DNA of 64,000 nucleotides, taken from contig CM043958.1 in NCBI GenBank assembly GCA_014529385.2, positions 153,721,293 through 153,785,292 of the forward strand, in the 5' to 3' direction. The stretch's first letter is position 1. Each line of letters starts with the position of its first letter. Made by a program: the position numbers and the translations under genes. The notes under the pieces are model-generated. The model was not told the DNA's origin. It searched no databases and saw only the letters and a list, made by a program, of their open reading frames with translations. Shown here in pieces: positions 23,914 through 34,459 of the stretch. The stretch comes from Adiantum capillus-veneris (lineage: Eukaryota > Streptophyta > Polypodiopsida > Polypodiales > Pteridaceae).

Positions 23914-24612
23914 CTACTCTGCAACTAGCTTACCTACGAGCGCTTCAGTTGCACTAAGAGAGTGGGTATAGAGATCAAAGCGTATATTCCTATGGCTTAT
24001 GCTGGTTACCTTGCTAAATTTGATCACACTAGCTCCCACTCTCGCAACATCTAACTGCTTCCAAAAGCTGCGGACGATATGATTGTCCGCTCCCCAAACA
24101 CATACTAGACCAAATTCACCAAAGGCTACTCCGCGTTTCAACATTGCCAGTGTCAGACATGTCATGCACACTCTTTCCGTTCGTCTGAAGTCACTGGCAT
24201 GGGCCTCGCGGGGTGGTCTATCCACCCCAAGCGTGGGGGGTCCAATCCCCCCACTCGAGGCCCTGGTAAGATCCCCCACCCCATGCAGTGACTCGTTCCC
24301 CCTGCTTGGGGTGCTTCGCAAGGTAAAATCCCCCACCCCATGCAGTGACTCGTTCCCCCTGCTTGGAGCGCTTCGCAAGGTAAATTCCCCCACCTCATGT
24401 AGTGCTTCGTTCCCCCTGCTTGAGGTGTTTTGCAAGGTAGGAGCTGACACACCTGATTGTTCCCGGGGTTCGTGCCTCCCGGGTATCCTACCTGTTAGCC
24501 CTTGAGGTTCGTTCCTCTCATTAGGCCTTGTCCGGCGTTGTCGTTGGAGTTCGTTCCTTCCACTAGGCGCGCGCAGGGTGCTTAAAGCACTCGCTGAGCA
24601 CACGTTCGTCAT
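23914..24612 (-). CDS. LINE-A ORF1, unknown protein with 19-aa repeats
   Basis: An open frame of about 232 codons ending 25 bp before the ORF2 start, so it is the expected ORF1. The N-terminal half is rich in Arg, Asn, Glu and Gly and contains three tandem copies of a 19-residue unit (like SRGNESLHGVGDFTL...), encoded by 57-bp repeats at about 24260-24430. The C-terminal half (RTERVCMTCLTLAML... to LVGKLVAE) is compact, with hydrophobic strands but no motif I recognise; no zinc knuckle, RRM or coiled coil is evident. Role is inferred from position: LINE ORF1 proteins usually bind the element RNA. The stop is TAA/TAG-terminated before ORF2 with no overlap. Confidence 0.65.
   Translation of the reverse strand: MTNVCSASALSTLRAPSGRNELQRQRRTRPNERNEPQGLTGRIPGRHEPREQSGVSAPTLQNTSSRGNEALHEVGEFTLRSAPSRGNESLHGVGDFTLRSTPSRGNESLHGVGDLTRASSGGIGPPTLGVDRPPREAHASDFRRTERVCMTCLTLAMLKRGVAFGEFGLVCVWGADNHIVRSFWKQLDVARVGASVIKFSKVTSISHRNIRFDLYTHSLSATEALVGKLVAE
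24260..24435 (-). repeat. 57-bp tandem repeat within ORF1 (three copies)
   Basis: ATGCAGTGACTCGTTCC-type blocks start at 24283, 24340 and 24397 on the plus strand, exactly 57 bp apart, keeping the minus-strand frame (19 residues per unit). Confidence 0.9.
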
Positions 24613-24710
24613 CACTTTGAGAGCTTTTGAGAGAATAGTAAGCTTTGAGAGGATAGGTAGCTTTGAGAATAGAAGATTTTGAAAGAATGAGCGCTAGAGG
24701 GCAAGAGCGT

Positions 24711-24720
24711 TTATATATAA
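24711..24720 (-). promoter_or_regulatory. TATA-like motif upstream of LINE-A ORF1
   Basis: Minus strand reads CCTTATATATAAACGC about 100 bp before the ORF1 start codon. Position and composition fit an RNA polymerase II core promoter inside an otherwise GC-rich leader. Function is inference. Confidence 0.45.
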
Positions 24721-25226
24721 GGTTGTACTTTTCATGGGGGGTCCCCTGAATACTCTCTCCTGCGGGGGGGGCTGGGAGAGAGACCCCTTGGTTCCAATCC
24801 CCCCGAGGTCCAAAGGGTTGGCACCACTAAATTACTCCCTCGTCCCAAGCTTGGCCGGCAAGGGGGAGGTTCACAACATACCCCACTCCCGCACATCGGG
24901 AAGTGAAGTCTGGATCTCACCATGGAGTGAGTCCTTCTGATGTTTTTGTTTTTACAACACACCCACCCTTTTGCACTTGATTGGGAGTTACTGCTTGAGA
25001 CTCATCCCTCCGCGACTCCAGGGGAGCCACCACTCCTTTCTCCCCCTCCCGTGGCTCAATAGGGGGAGCGCCTCTGACCCAGGTCTGGGGGGACAAGTTT
25101 TTTACACCTCCCTCCCAAGCACCCCGTGGGGTTTGGCCCGAGTCGTCCAAGGCCTCCCCTCACGGGGCTCTTCGCTAACTTCAGGGAAGTGAGTCACCTC
25201 GCCCTCCTGAAGTCCTCCAGAGACTT

Positions 25227-25990
25227 ACCTTTAGCCCAGGTAGAGGGCGTAATGCGTTCAATATCCAGCCTACAAGTGACAAGTTTGTAGGCTGGATCTT
25301 CGCGGGAAGGGAGTTACCCCATCCGAGAGATGTTCATACCTTTAGCCCAGGTAGAGGGCATAATGCGTTCAATATCCAACCTACAAGTGACAAGTTTGTA
25401 TGCTGGACCCTCACGGGAAGGGAGTTACCCCATCCGTGCGATGTTCTTACCTTTAGCCCAGGTAGAAGGCGTAATGCGTTCAAAATCCATCCTACAAGTG
25501 ACAAGTTTGCAGGCTGGGTCCTCACGGGAAGGGAGTTACCCCATCCGTAAGATGTTCTTACCTTTAGCCCAGGTAGAAGGCGTAATGCGTTCAATATCCA
25601 TCCTACAAGTGACAAGTTTGCAAGCTGGGTCCTCACAGGAAGGGAGTTACCCCATCTGTAAGATGTTCTTACCTTTAGCCCAGGTAAAGGGCGTAATGCG
25701 TTCAATACCCAACCTACAAGTGACAAGTTTGTATGTTGGACCCTCATGGGAAGGGAGTTACCCCATCCATAAGATGTTCTTACCTTTAGCCCGGGTAGAA
25801 GGCGTAATGCGTTCAATATCCATCCTACAAGTGACAAGTTTGTAGGCTGGTTCCTCACGGGAAGGGAGTTACCCCATCCGTAAGAAGTTCTTACCTTTAG
25901 CCCAGGTAGAGGGCGTAGTGCGTTCAATACCCTTGGGAGAGCCCTTGGGTGTAATGCGTTCAAAACCTACAAGGGTTAAGCTTGTAGGCT
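25227..25990 (-). repeat. 111-bp tandem monomers at LINE-A 5' end
   Basis: The block beginning ACCTTTAGCCC recurs at 25227, 25338, 25449, 25560, 25671, 25782 and 25893, exactly 111 bp apart each time: six full monomers and a diverged seventh. Each contains an inverted repeat; in the first, ATCCAGCCTACAA and TTGTAGGCTGGAT flank a 9-nt loop. Because 111 is a multiple of three, long frames stay open on both strands, which I do not take as coding. Placement upstream of ORF1 resembles the 5' promoter monomers of rodent L1 elements. Confidence 0.9.
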
Positions 25991-26000
25991 AAATCTCCAC

Positions 26001-26110
26001 GGGCTGGGCGTTGCCCCTCCGCTAGAAGATCCCTAAGAGGCAATGGAGAGTCCTCGGTTAGAATCCAGTCCCGCCACGTGGAGGCGACTCTCCATAAGGA
26101 CCACATCACC
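26001..26110. other. Junction between LINE-A and chromovirus fragment
   Basis: GC-rich then mixed sequence. The exact 5' end of LINE-A lies in or near here, but no target duplication is recognisable. Confidence 0.3.
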
Positions 26111-26540
26111 CCTCAGATGAACAAGACAAAATGCTACAACCATTTTGCCTTTCAGACACACACTCAAACAATATACACATGAGAGAACACATACAACAGG
26201 TTTATTTTAGGAATTCCCATTTCAAAGTACTTTACATAAAGTCATTAAGCAGAATATTGTCAGCCTGTCAGTATCCTTGAAATCTCAGAAGAAATCAGTG
26301 ACTTTATTCCATCGAGGTAACCTGTGACAAAAGAGCAAAGTAACTCCCCTCTTGTGCAGTCTGCACCACACCAGATTCAACTTGTTGATTCATCGGCAGC
26401 CCTTGGAATAGTTGGTGCTAAACCAAAAGCTTCAAGGTAAAGCTCTAGTATGTGAGGAGTATCTGCTTAGTCATCCTCCATCCACTTGGCATCAAGAGCG
26501 AGATAATTCCCGAACTTTACCAAATACTGTTGTGTCAACT
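26111..26540 (-). pseudogene. Chromovirus chromodomain tail and 3' UTR (part 2)
   Basis: On the minus strand this continues the pol frame of 33951-34458 without loss across LINE-B: QYLVKFREYLALDAKWMEDD, then a stop, then ADTPHILELYLEAFGLA. It is the chromodomain and tail that target chromovirus integration. Downstream sequence to about 26160 matches the 3' UTR at 58850-59050 of the complete chromovirus (ATTCTGCT.ATGACTTTATG and neighbours). The in-frame stop shows decay. Confidence 0.8.
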
Positions 26541-27867
26541 TTTTTTTTTTCCCCGAGAAAAAGATCCTTCTATTAGTTAATGAAACTGCCCATAGGGCTA
26601 CAACCACCTCTTCTAGAGAGGGCTACAACAACCATGATGGGGAGACTCTCCCAATGAAAAACCAGCATATGTACAATGGGGCTAAATCAAGAAATGGGGG
26701 GAGGGAAAAGCCACACACGTGGTCAGTCCGCCATAGTCGAAGGAAAGCCTCTCTGCGCTCCCGCATGCGGTCGGAGCTGCCCTGAAGTCTCTCGAGCTGT
26801 CCTCTGAGGGTGTGGATCAGCTCTAGCCAAAGATCGCGAATAGTCTCTGCTGGTGGCACAGGGCGAGCCTCAAAGATGCGGAAGCAACGGGCCCGCCAGA
26901 TGAACCAGAGTGTCAAGCCACTGATGAGCTCCCAACACTCCTCTCTCTCACTGCACCACTCCTGTGGAGTAAGCTCTGTGGCAGGATGGAGTGTAGGTCG
27001 CCTCTCCTGCATCACTATCATCCTGCTGGTGGAAGATAGCTCAAACTGAAGTGCCGGGCCCGTGAGGGTGGACCAAGCCGCTGCTCCCCAAGTGTACTAT
27101 CGAGCCGTGGAAAGAGCAGGCATCAGCCGAAGAACTCTAAGCCACACCTGTTGTGCGAAAGGACAGTCCCAAAAACAGTGACGCTGACTCTCCACAAGAT
27201 GGTCACAAGCTGCACATGCAGCCGAGAGACGACTATGCACAAGCCAGCTCCCAACTGCTGGAGCTCTTTGTGCGACCAGCCACTCAAACAGGTGACTCGC
27301 CTCGGCTGTCTGGAGTCCCACAACTCTCCCAAAAGGCTGCCAAGAACTCAGCTGTGAGACCCTCCCCCTGCTAATGAGGTGCTGCAGCATGACGCGCCTC
27401 TCTCTGTGCTGCTAGTATGTGACGTCCCAGTCGAACAGTGTACTGAAAGAACGGGACACCTGGGTGGTTTGCAGAAGAGAAGGGGTCCCTCCAAAGCCAC
27501 TCTCCAGGATCCCACTGTACTCGTGCGAGTGGACAGCACTCCCAAGCCCACAGTCTCCAGTGCCCAGTCTCAAGAGCTGCTGGGTCACGATCGATGACAC
27601 AAGTTCTCCCACAAATGCCCACCACTCGGATCCTCTGAAAACAGCACTCTGCCACTTGCGGGGACTCTACTGCAACTCGCTGTAAGCGTCCCTCACCTTG
27701 TAACTCGAAGAAAAGGGATGGAACAGTCTCTGAGCAGGCCCGGACTGAGATGAGAACCTCCAGTCATGTGAAGGCTCCCATCCACCTGGGTGCTACTGCT
27801 CGAGCGGTGTGAGCCACTCAGCTCGAATTGCCTCTGAAATGTCCTAGCACATGCTCTGCACACCCCT

Positions 27868-29323
27868 CATGCTGTCACAAACGGGAGCACATAACAATGT
27901 AAAATATACTCGGATAAATAGAATTTATCACTTAATACTGAAGCCAAAGGATATAGAGAGAGAGAGAAGATCGACACAGTACTGGGGTCCAGAAGTTGGG
28001 CTGGTCCCCCCCTTAAAGAGTATTCTTTATTAGGGAGAATCTTTTTACAAGCATAAGAACCGGAGAAAACCCCTCCGTTCTAAATCTCTGACTCGATGGT
28101 CGTTCCTTCCCGTAAGGGAAATCCGAGAGACAAGCTTTTTCCGTCTGTACTCGGAGTTGAGACTCCGCAGACAATTTCCGAATTCCGTTTCCGGAATTCC
28201 CAAGCGTAGGCCGAAGCCTTCTCGCTTCTCCTTCGCGATGAAGTACCTGCAAACACACACGACAACAATTCGTATGGCGAATCCACAATAGGTACCTGTC
28301 GCTCTTGCGCGAGAAAAGCGACTTCCGTGCTTCGTAGTCTCGCGATCTCTCGCGTCTTCTGGCGGCAGAGTCTTCTCTTGCTGGCGCTGGCAACCTCCTT
28401 TTCAGTGAGGGCATGTGGTGCTTTTATAGCTCCTTCACCATGGCACGAATAGCTGCTCGCGTAGAGATTGCAGCCGTTTTTTTTTTTTTTTTTTAATGTT
28501 CTACCCGAAATAGAGAGAGAGAATTCGCTGGCTGGTTTTGTTGCTTTATTTTCTAAGTGGCTGCCCACTTATTAAGTGGATGGCCGGCATATTTTAAAAT
28601 TGGTCCGAACATACCCAAAAACTCAATAAAACCTTATAAGTTTAAAACAATGCTTTTCACAACACTTCCCAGGCGTCCCTGGATGCAACCACTTGCAGAA
28701 ATGCAATGCAAACATAGATTCCTCGCGGGAAAGCGTCTGATCTTCCCGGAAAACTCGTTAAAATATTCCACTTTTTAAGAAAAGCTTCTCAGAACCCATC
28801 TTTATTCTTGTGCTTGCGTCTTTACGCGTATTCCTCTTTTCCAGTTCGGATTTCCTCTCGACTATGGATATCCCCTTTTTGATGCACCCGTCACCCACCT
28901 TGTGACGCATCAAGAATACCCATCACCTAGTCCTTTCCTACCGAACTTACGGTACAATCCCCTTCACGATGCTCTATGTCACCCATCCTATGACACATTA
29001 GAGATGTCCGTTTTCGGATGGTTGGATACTTCTTTCCGATGCTCCCTATCACCCATCCGATGTGACGCATCAGAAGTACCCGTTCCTGGTGGCCTTACAG
29101 ATATTCCCGTTCTCAGTGCTCCCGTCATTACTTTGAATGACGTAATAGGAATACTCTGTACTCGGATGTCTCCAGTGTGAAAAATCCTCTCACTTAAAAT
29201 TCCAATAATTCATTTAGAATTAGTTTCTTGGTGTTCCTAGCGAGAAAACCCTCTCACTTATAAGTCCAATAGTTCATTTAGAATTATTTTTCTGTCAGAT
29301 AAAGCCAATTTAGCAACACATGC
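27868..29323 (-). mobile_element. Solo LTR (1446 bp) with CATGC duplication
   Basis: LTR at 27873-29318 (TGTCACAAAC...GCAACA on the plus strand) is flanked by perfect 5-bp repeats CATGC at 27868-27872 and 29319-29323. No internal region remains, so it is a solo LTR from LTR-LTR recombination. The minus strand has CTATAAAAG (28421-28428) in a suitable promoter context, favouring minus orientation. It also holds a 16-18 bp T run near 28480 and imperfect repeats around TCACCCATCC...TGACGCATCA (28890-29090). Confidence 0.85.
28421..28428 (-). promoter_or_regulatory. TATA box in solo LTR
   Basis: Minus strand reads GGAGCTATAAAAGCACC. It is the most canonical TATA box in the window and marks the likely U3/R region of this LTR. 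Confidence 0.55.
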
Positions 29324-32300
29324 CCTGTAGCTGGAAACCCTGCACCTCCTCTGACAAGCCTGAAAACTCTAACCAGCCACCTAAAGAGCGCGTCGGACCC
29401 GCTGCCATGGGACCCCAGGAAACATGAGGCCGACTACCGACCAAGTGGCCTCTTTGAGTGCTAACCATGGGGTTCCAAACAAGGGGCTGTCGTAGGCGCT
29501 CTTCCGTGCAAGCAGTCTGTCGCTGCTCTAGGCCTCGCCGCAAGTGCTCCCAAGATCGAAGCAAACTCACAGCGAAGCGGTCCTCCAGTCTCCTGCTCAA
29601 ACCAACTCTGCGCATCTCTGTGAAAATCCATCTGGTCGAAGGTCGCTAGGGGCCTCCAGCCTGAGGCACCCTAGCACGAAGCCGTTGTAGCAAGAACTCC
29701 TTCCAGGGCTCCTCACCTGGAAGAAGTCCTCTGACTATGAACTTCCCAAAAAGGGCTCTGCTCTGCTGTGCTGGGTAAATGATCCCAAGCCCTCCCTGCG
29801 AACAAGGAAGAGTGATGACCTGCCAAGCCACTTTGGCTCGGGCTATCTAAGTGTCACGTCCTGACCAAAGGAAGTTCTTGATCAGCCTCTCTACCTGGCT
29901 GATACAAGAACTCGAGAAGATCCAGCAAGAAGTGATGTATCACATAGTCGCCAACAACACCTGGTTGGCCACTACTACTCTGTCAGCCAAAGAAAGTCGT
30001 GCTGAGCTCCGGTGTAACAACTTCCTCCTGATAGACAGGAGGAGGGGAGCAATCTGCTACTCGGGAGACAAGTCCAAACCAACCTGACAGCCCAAGTACC
30101 GAACTGCAATCCCTGGGGGAATCCACCTAAAACCCTCTCTTCGCATTCAATCGGGCACAGGAGCACTACCAACCGAGAAAGCCACTGTCTTTCTCCAGTT
30201 GATCAGTGCGCCAGATGCACAACACAAGCTCTCCAGAGCCTGCTCACACCTGTAAAGGTTGGCCTCCTGGCCATCTAAGTACAAGGCTGAGTCGTCGGCA
30301 AACTAAGCGTCCAATAGCTCATCTCCCCGAATAGGGAGTGCTAAGTCCCGTAGACCAACCTGCTGCGACACCAAAAACCTGCTCATCGCCTTCGCATAGA
30401 ACAGAAAGAGGAAAGGGGCAAGAGGACAGCCCTGTCTGACCGAACATGTGAGCATGAAGCGCTCACCTCTACCTCCTACCAAAGTACTTGACTGTGAGCC
30501 TGTCTGTACAAAGCTGACACCCCTCTGATCCAAGCATTTGAGAAGCCCATCCTACGTAGAGTGCCCTCTAGAAAGTCCAAGTCAACTCTGTCGTATGCCT
30601 TCTCAAAATCAAGAAGAAGAATCATTAGGTCCTCACCACGGAGCCACGCTAGGGCAGAAGCCTCCCAAAAAGTAAAGATGTTGTCAAGGATACTGCGTTC
30701 CTTGAAAAAACCTGTCCGAGTCCCATGTATGAGGCTCTCTAGAAGTGGCCGGATCCTCAAACTCAGAGCCTTGGCAAGAATTTTGTAGGCTGAGTTGAGG
30801 ATGGTGATGGGGCGCCACTGTCGAATCTCATCCAAGGAGCCACCCTCCTTGGAAATGAGGTAGATCAAGCCCTCACTCATGCTGTCAGGCATCACTCCTG
30901 TGTGCAAGATGTACTGAAAAGCACTACAAAGATCTGGGCCAAGCAAGTCTCAGTACTCCAAGAAAAAACTGGGAGTCAACCCATCCTCACCTGGACAGCT
31001 ACCACGGGGGAGGGCACTAGGAGCTGTGTGCATCTCCTCAAGCTGAAGTGGCAGCTCAAGCCTCTGACGCATCTCCTCAGTCACAAGGCAAGGCATCTGT
31101 GCCCACACCTACTCCCTGCATGCATCCTGACGCTCTGACTGAGGCTCTACAGACAGTAACTCACGGTAAAAGTCAGTAGTAACTGCAAGCATATCCTCGG
31201 GCTCAAAAGCAACTGACCCGTCAGGCCTCCTCAACTAACTGACCTTGGCATGCGAATGCCGAGGTCCCACTGTCTCGAAGAAAGCACCAGTCACTCTGTC
31301 GCCCACCCGTGTCCACTGAGATGCATGTCGATGGAAAGAAAATTCATGTCGCCGCTCCTCTGTGCTAACAGGCTCCTGGGGAGCCTGCTGTAGCTGTTCC
31401 TCCAACCAAAGACTGTCTGGATGCTGCTCCTGCATCCTCTGCAATGAGCTAGTCCTGAGGCCACTCTGTCAGCAGGAGAATCCTGCCTGTCCAAGCTCTC
31501 TGTCCAAAGAGCCTCTACTCGCCCTCTAAGTGAAGAGTCCAGCAAGACCCTCTTTGGGATGCGAAGCATCGTGCTCCCTTTCCTCTGCCTGTCTACCACT
31601 GTGAGGATCACTGGTGCATGGTCCGAGAAGGAAGTCCCTGCCAGAATGCCAACTGTCCCTCCCAAGTCACTAAAGTGGTCACTAGTGTAGAAGCGATCTA
31701 TCCGCGATAGATTCACTCCTCCCACTCTGCGGTCCGAACGAGAGAAGGCAAGGCTGTCTCGGGGCCTCACAGAACTAAAGTGCTGCCATCCATCCAAGAC
31801 CCTCAGAGTCATACAAAACCTCTCCCAAGCTGCCAGCTCAACTCCATGCACAGTAGCATGGCTACCACCAATCCTGTCAGAAGGGTCCTCCAACATGTTG
31901 AAGTCCCCCCCTATGCACCAGTGTTCTGCCTGCAGCAGAGACTCAACTATATGTGACCAAAACTCTGCTCGAGCACTCGCCACATTGGGTGCATAGATGT
32001 TCAGAAAGCCCACAAGGCAACCCTGAACCTGCATAGTAATCCACTGAGCCCTACCTGGCACAATAATCCCTCTGCCCACAATGGCCTGCTGCAGAGAATC
32101 CACAATAGTCATACATATCCCAACCTGGATGCCTCCAGGTCCAAAAGCAGCTGACCAAAAGTATCATATCGTCCACGGAAGAGCTAACCACAACGTCTAA
32201 TGCGGCTCTCACACAGATGGTGCTCCTGAAGCATAAGGAGATCAATCTCTCCTCCCACAAGGCAACGTTGAAGCTCCTGACGCAGTCGGCCCCGCTGACG

Positions 32301-32347
32301 CTGAAACTGGGGCCCACCAAGTCCCTGCACATTCCATGAGACGATCC

Positions 32348-33930
32348 TCATGGGGAGCGAGAGAGAACAGACGCTACCACAGCAGCTAAACATGCTATCT
32401 TCGAGACTAGCTTGGATGGGGAGTAATCCGCATCCGAGCGTCCTCTAGATAGGCGTGACTGCAACGAGTGCCTGGCCCAAGCCCAAGTAGAGCAAGCCGT
32501 CCGTAAAGCAACCTCCTCTGTCCAGGAATCCTCATGAATGTGTACATAGCATGGCAAGCACTGCGTATCGGCAAAGAAGTAGACCACAATGTGTCTACAT
32601 CCTGCTGTATCTGGGGGGGTCACCGCAAACTTGGCCAGTGGCCACAAAGTTTGTACCATGTCTGTAACTCCTAGATCTCCCATGTGGTGAGAGAACTCTA
32701 GGACATGTGTGTGTAACGATCCCAACATTGAGTCGAGAGTCCACTCAGTCTGATCCCTGCCGCAGAGGGGGAACGAGAAGCCAACCGCTGAGTCCAAGGC
32801 CTCTATCCCCCTAGCTGCAAGGAACAGAACATGGACCCTGAAGCAGGCTACCTCATGGTCTGTTAATGGGTCACCGAGAAAACGAGTGAAGTAGTAGTCG
32901 AAGAAGTCCCATCAGCGCCGCAAGTCAATGCTCGTCAAACCACGAGGGATAGCTGCAAAAGGAGACGTCTGTACCTGTAGAGGGGGTCACAAGAAAGGCT
33001 TTCCCTCTCTCGCCAAGCGACTTGTGGCAAAGGCACTGCCAAGAGATCTCCTAGCAGTCGGAGATGGCCCTACCCCGTGGGTCGACTGAGGAACTGGAGC
33101 GGGAGGGGGGGAAGTAGGAGCAGGGGGAAGAGGTGGAGAAGAAGGGCGGGGGGGAGCGGCAGGGGTAGAGGGGCGGGGGGGAGAGGCGGCGGAAGCAGGA
33201 GGTGGCGGGGAGGATGATAAGGAAGGGGGGTACTTTGGGGGGGGGGGGGGGGGGGGGGCCGTCGAGGGTGAAGCCGAGGTGGGGGCTGGAGCAGGGACCT
33301 CATCTTGCTCAAGAGGACCGAAACGGTTCCCTGTGGGAACCCACTGCTGCTGGGCAAGCGCCTGAGGACCACTCTGAGTGCCAGGCTGTCGCTGTGGCCC
33401 CTGCCGTCGTCGACCACGGACCTGCTGCCATCCCTCCTCCGCTGGAGCCCCAGGCTCAGAGGGTGACTCTACATGTGTGCGTTGTGTTTCTGTCTGGGGC
33501 TGCTGGCCAGCCCTTGCAGGGTGGGGCTGAGTCTGTGGTGTAGGTCAAGGCCTCCTCCTTGGACAGGCCTTCGGAAGATGGCCCATCTGTCGACAAATGA
33601 AGCACTGGTTCAGGAGGCCCGAATACTCCACGCTCTGTCTAAACCAACCCCCACTCACCCGAGGCAGAAGAATGACCTTCGGGAGCGTGTGAGTGTCCCT
33701 AACCAGAAAGCGAACTGAGGGAATGCCAACCGCCTTGGCAGCTATTGAGGCTGCTGTGCGAGGTGTCTCCAGGACAATCCCAATCGCTGAGCCTATCTTG
33801 GACAAAAGTGGTAGGTACTCCCTCTGCAAACCAGGAAAGCAGACGGAGATGGGTATGTCTGCCTCCTCTACCAGGACATCCGCAGCAGGGTCAAACATGT
33901 CTCCACTGTCGAAAGTGGGCTCGAGCTGCT
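32348..33930 (-). pseudogene. LINE-B ORF1 (DUF4283/CCHC type)
   Basis: The RNA-binding ORF1 of a plant L1-type element. The fragment at 33545-33898 reads PISVCFPGLQREYLPLLSK, then VEYSGLLNQCFICRQMGHLPKACP, whose knuckle is CX2CX4HX4C as in plant L1 ORF1. A Pro-rich linker follows (33070-33417), interrupted by a C22/G22 homopolymer (33237-33258). A C-terminal frame (32348-32797) ends next to the ORF2 start. Frameshifts separate the parts. The N-terminus of the DUF4283-like domain is missing at the truncated 5' end. Confidence 0.75.
33237..33258 (+). repeat. G22 homopolymer
   Basis: Twenty-two consecutive G on the plus strand within G-rich flanks, encoding part of a poly-Pro linker on the minus strand. 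Its length in the real genome may differ because such runs are hard to sequence. Confidence 0.85.
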
Positions 33931-33950
33931 CGGATGGTCAATGGACTACC

Positions 33951-34458
33951 GTTGTGTCAACTTACCTTTCACTTTCCTTTCCTTGTGAGCTAGGACTTAC
34001 TCTACTCGGGAATGAAGATCTCCTCTGTCTCTTTTACATCAGGCTGCTCATCTGGCTCCTAGTCCACTGGCACTTCACCTTTGAAAGGTCATAATAGACT
34101 CGCATGAAATGCATTGTGAATCTTCCGTACCTGGCAACTTCATTTTGAAGGATACATCATTTATCTTTTCTTGTATCTGGCACGGTCCATAGTATCGCAT
34201 ACTTAGCTTTGGAAAAAGCCTCTCCTTACCCTTCCATTTCCGTAAACATCCCTTCTCAAACCGGAGTAGCACCCAATCGTTTTCCTTCCATTGCAAGTCA
34301 TATCGATGCTTGTCTGTTGCCTTCTTATCCGTGCTTGAGACTTCTCCAGAGCCTCCCGTACCTTAGCAAAAGCAATGTCCAGATCCTGTGTATACTGCTC
34401 TGCTTCAAAAATATTATCTTTGGTGCTCCAAATGGGTTGTTGTAAGCAAACTCCATGA
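33951..34458 (-). pseudogene. Chromovirus integrase C-terminus (part 1)
   Basis: Minus-strand frame 34075-34296 reads KENDWVLLRFEKGCLRKWKG, then SMRYYGPCQIQEKINDVSFK, the C-terminal region of a chromovirus integrase. Upstream (34300-34458) is MEFAYNNPFGAPK, the last part of the catalytic core. It ends abruptly near 34458, where a plus-strand pol begins. The other side continues across LINE-B at 26540. Confidence 0.8.
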
Positions 34459-34459
34459 G

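Larger units (their letters stand above)
20209..26000 (-). mobile_element. LINE-A: nearly intact non-LTR retrotransposon
   Basis: On the minus strand the order is: 111-bp tandem monomers (25227-25990), GC-rich leader, TATA-like motif (24711-24720), ORF1 (23914-24612), ORF2 with endonuclease, reverse transcriptase and CCHC motif (20464-23889), and a 3' region whose end I cannot place. No target duplication was identified, so the outer limits are approximate. The long nearly open ORF2 suggests a young copy compared with its neighbours. Confidence 0.75.
26623..32351 (-). pseudogene. LINE-B ORF2 (endonuclease, RT, zf-RVT), broken
   Basis: L1-type ORF2 in several frames, split by a solo LTR at 27873-29318. 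The start is ATG at 32351 with MRIVSWNVQGLGG, the first endonuclease motif. Others: LQEHHLC, NIYAPN, GGDFNML, SRIDRFYTS and FSDHAPV (31291-32112). RT region 30303-30946: RQWRPITILNSAYKILAKAL, RSILDNIF, LLLDFEKAYDRV, SVRQGCPLAPFLF, and FADDSALYLDG just after a stop (LLDA*). Then GGLGIIYPAQQSRALFGKF (29646-29831), and beyond the LTR the zinc-binding zf-RVT block CAACDHLVESQRHCFWDCPF (27097-27390) and a Trp-rich C-terminus. Stops and frameshifts are numerous, so the copy is inactive. Confidence 0.85.
26541..33950 (-). mobile_element. LINE-B: L1-like element in a chromodomain, 5' truncated
   Basis: A minus-strand L1-type element ending in a poly(A) tail (T run at 26540-26550 on the plus strand). 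It is flanked by a direct repeat GTTGTGTCAACT(T) at 26529-26540 and 33951-33962, the target duplication. Joining the flanks restores the chromodomain reading of the host chromovirus. ORF1 runs right up to the 5' end without a leader, so the copy is probably 5' truncated, as is common for L1. A 1446-bp solo LTR (27873-29318) later inserted in it. Confidence 0.88.

Noticed and set aside
25330-25963. Long open frames on both strands through the 111-bp repeats (171 and 209 codons)
   Set aside because: Openness follows from a period divisible by three with no stop in the unit; both strands cannot plausibly be coding and there is no independent start or domain.
25227-25990. CRISPR-like regular repeat spacing
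   Set aside because: The 111-bp units are contiguous with no unique spacers, and the setting is a plant LINE.
28080-28568. 162-codon minus-strand frame in the solo LTR
   Set aside because: It overlaps the TATA box and promoter/leader region of the LTR and has no family motif; LTRs normally do not encode protein.
33070-33543. Plus-strand Gly/Ala-rich frame over the LINE-B Pro-rich linker
   Set aside because: It is antisense to LINE-B ORF1 and its openness reflects GC-rich, low-complexity sequence.
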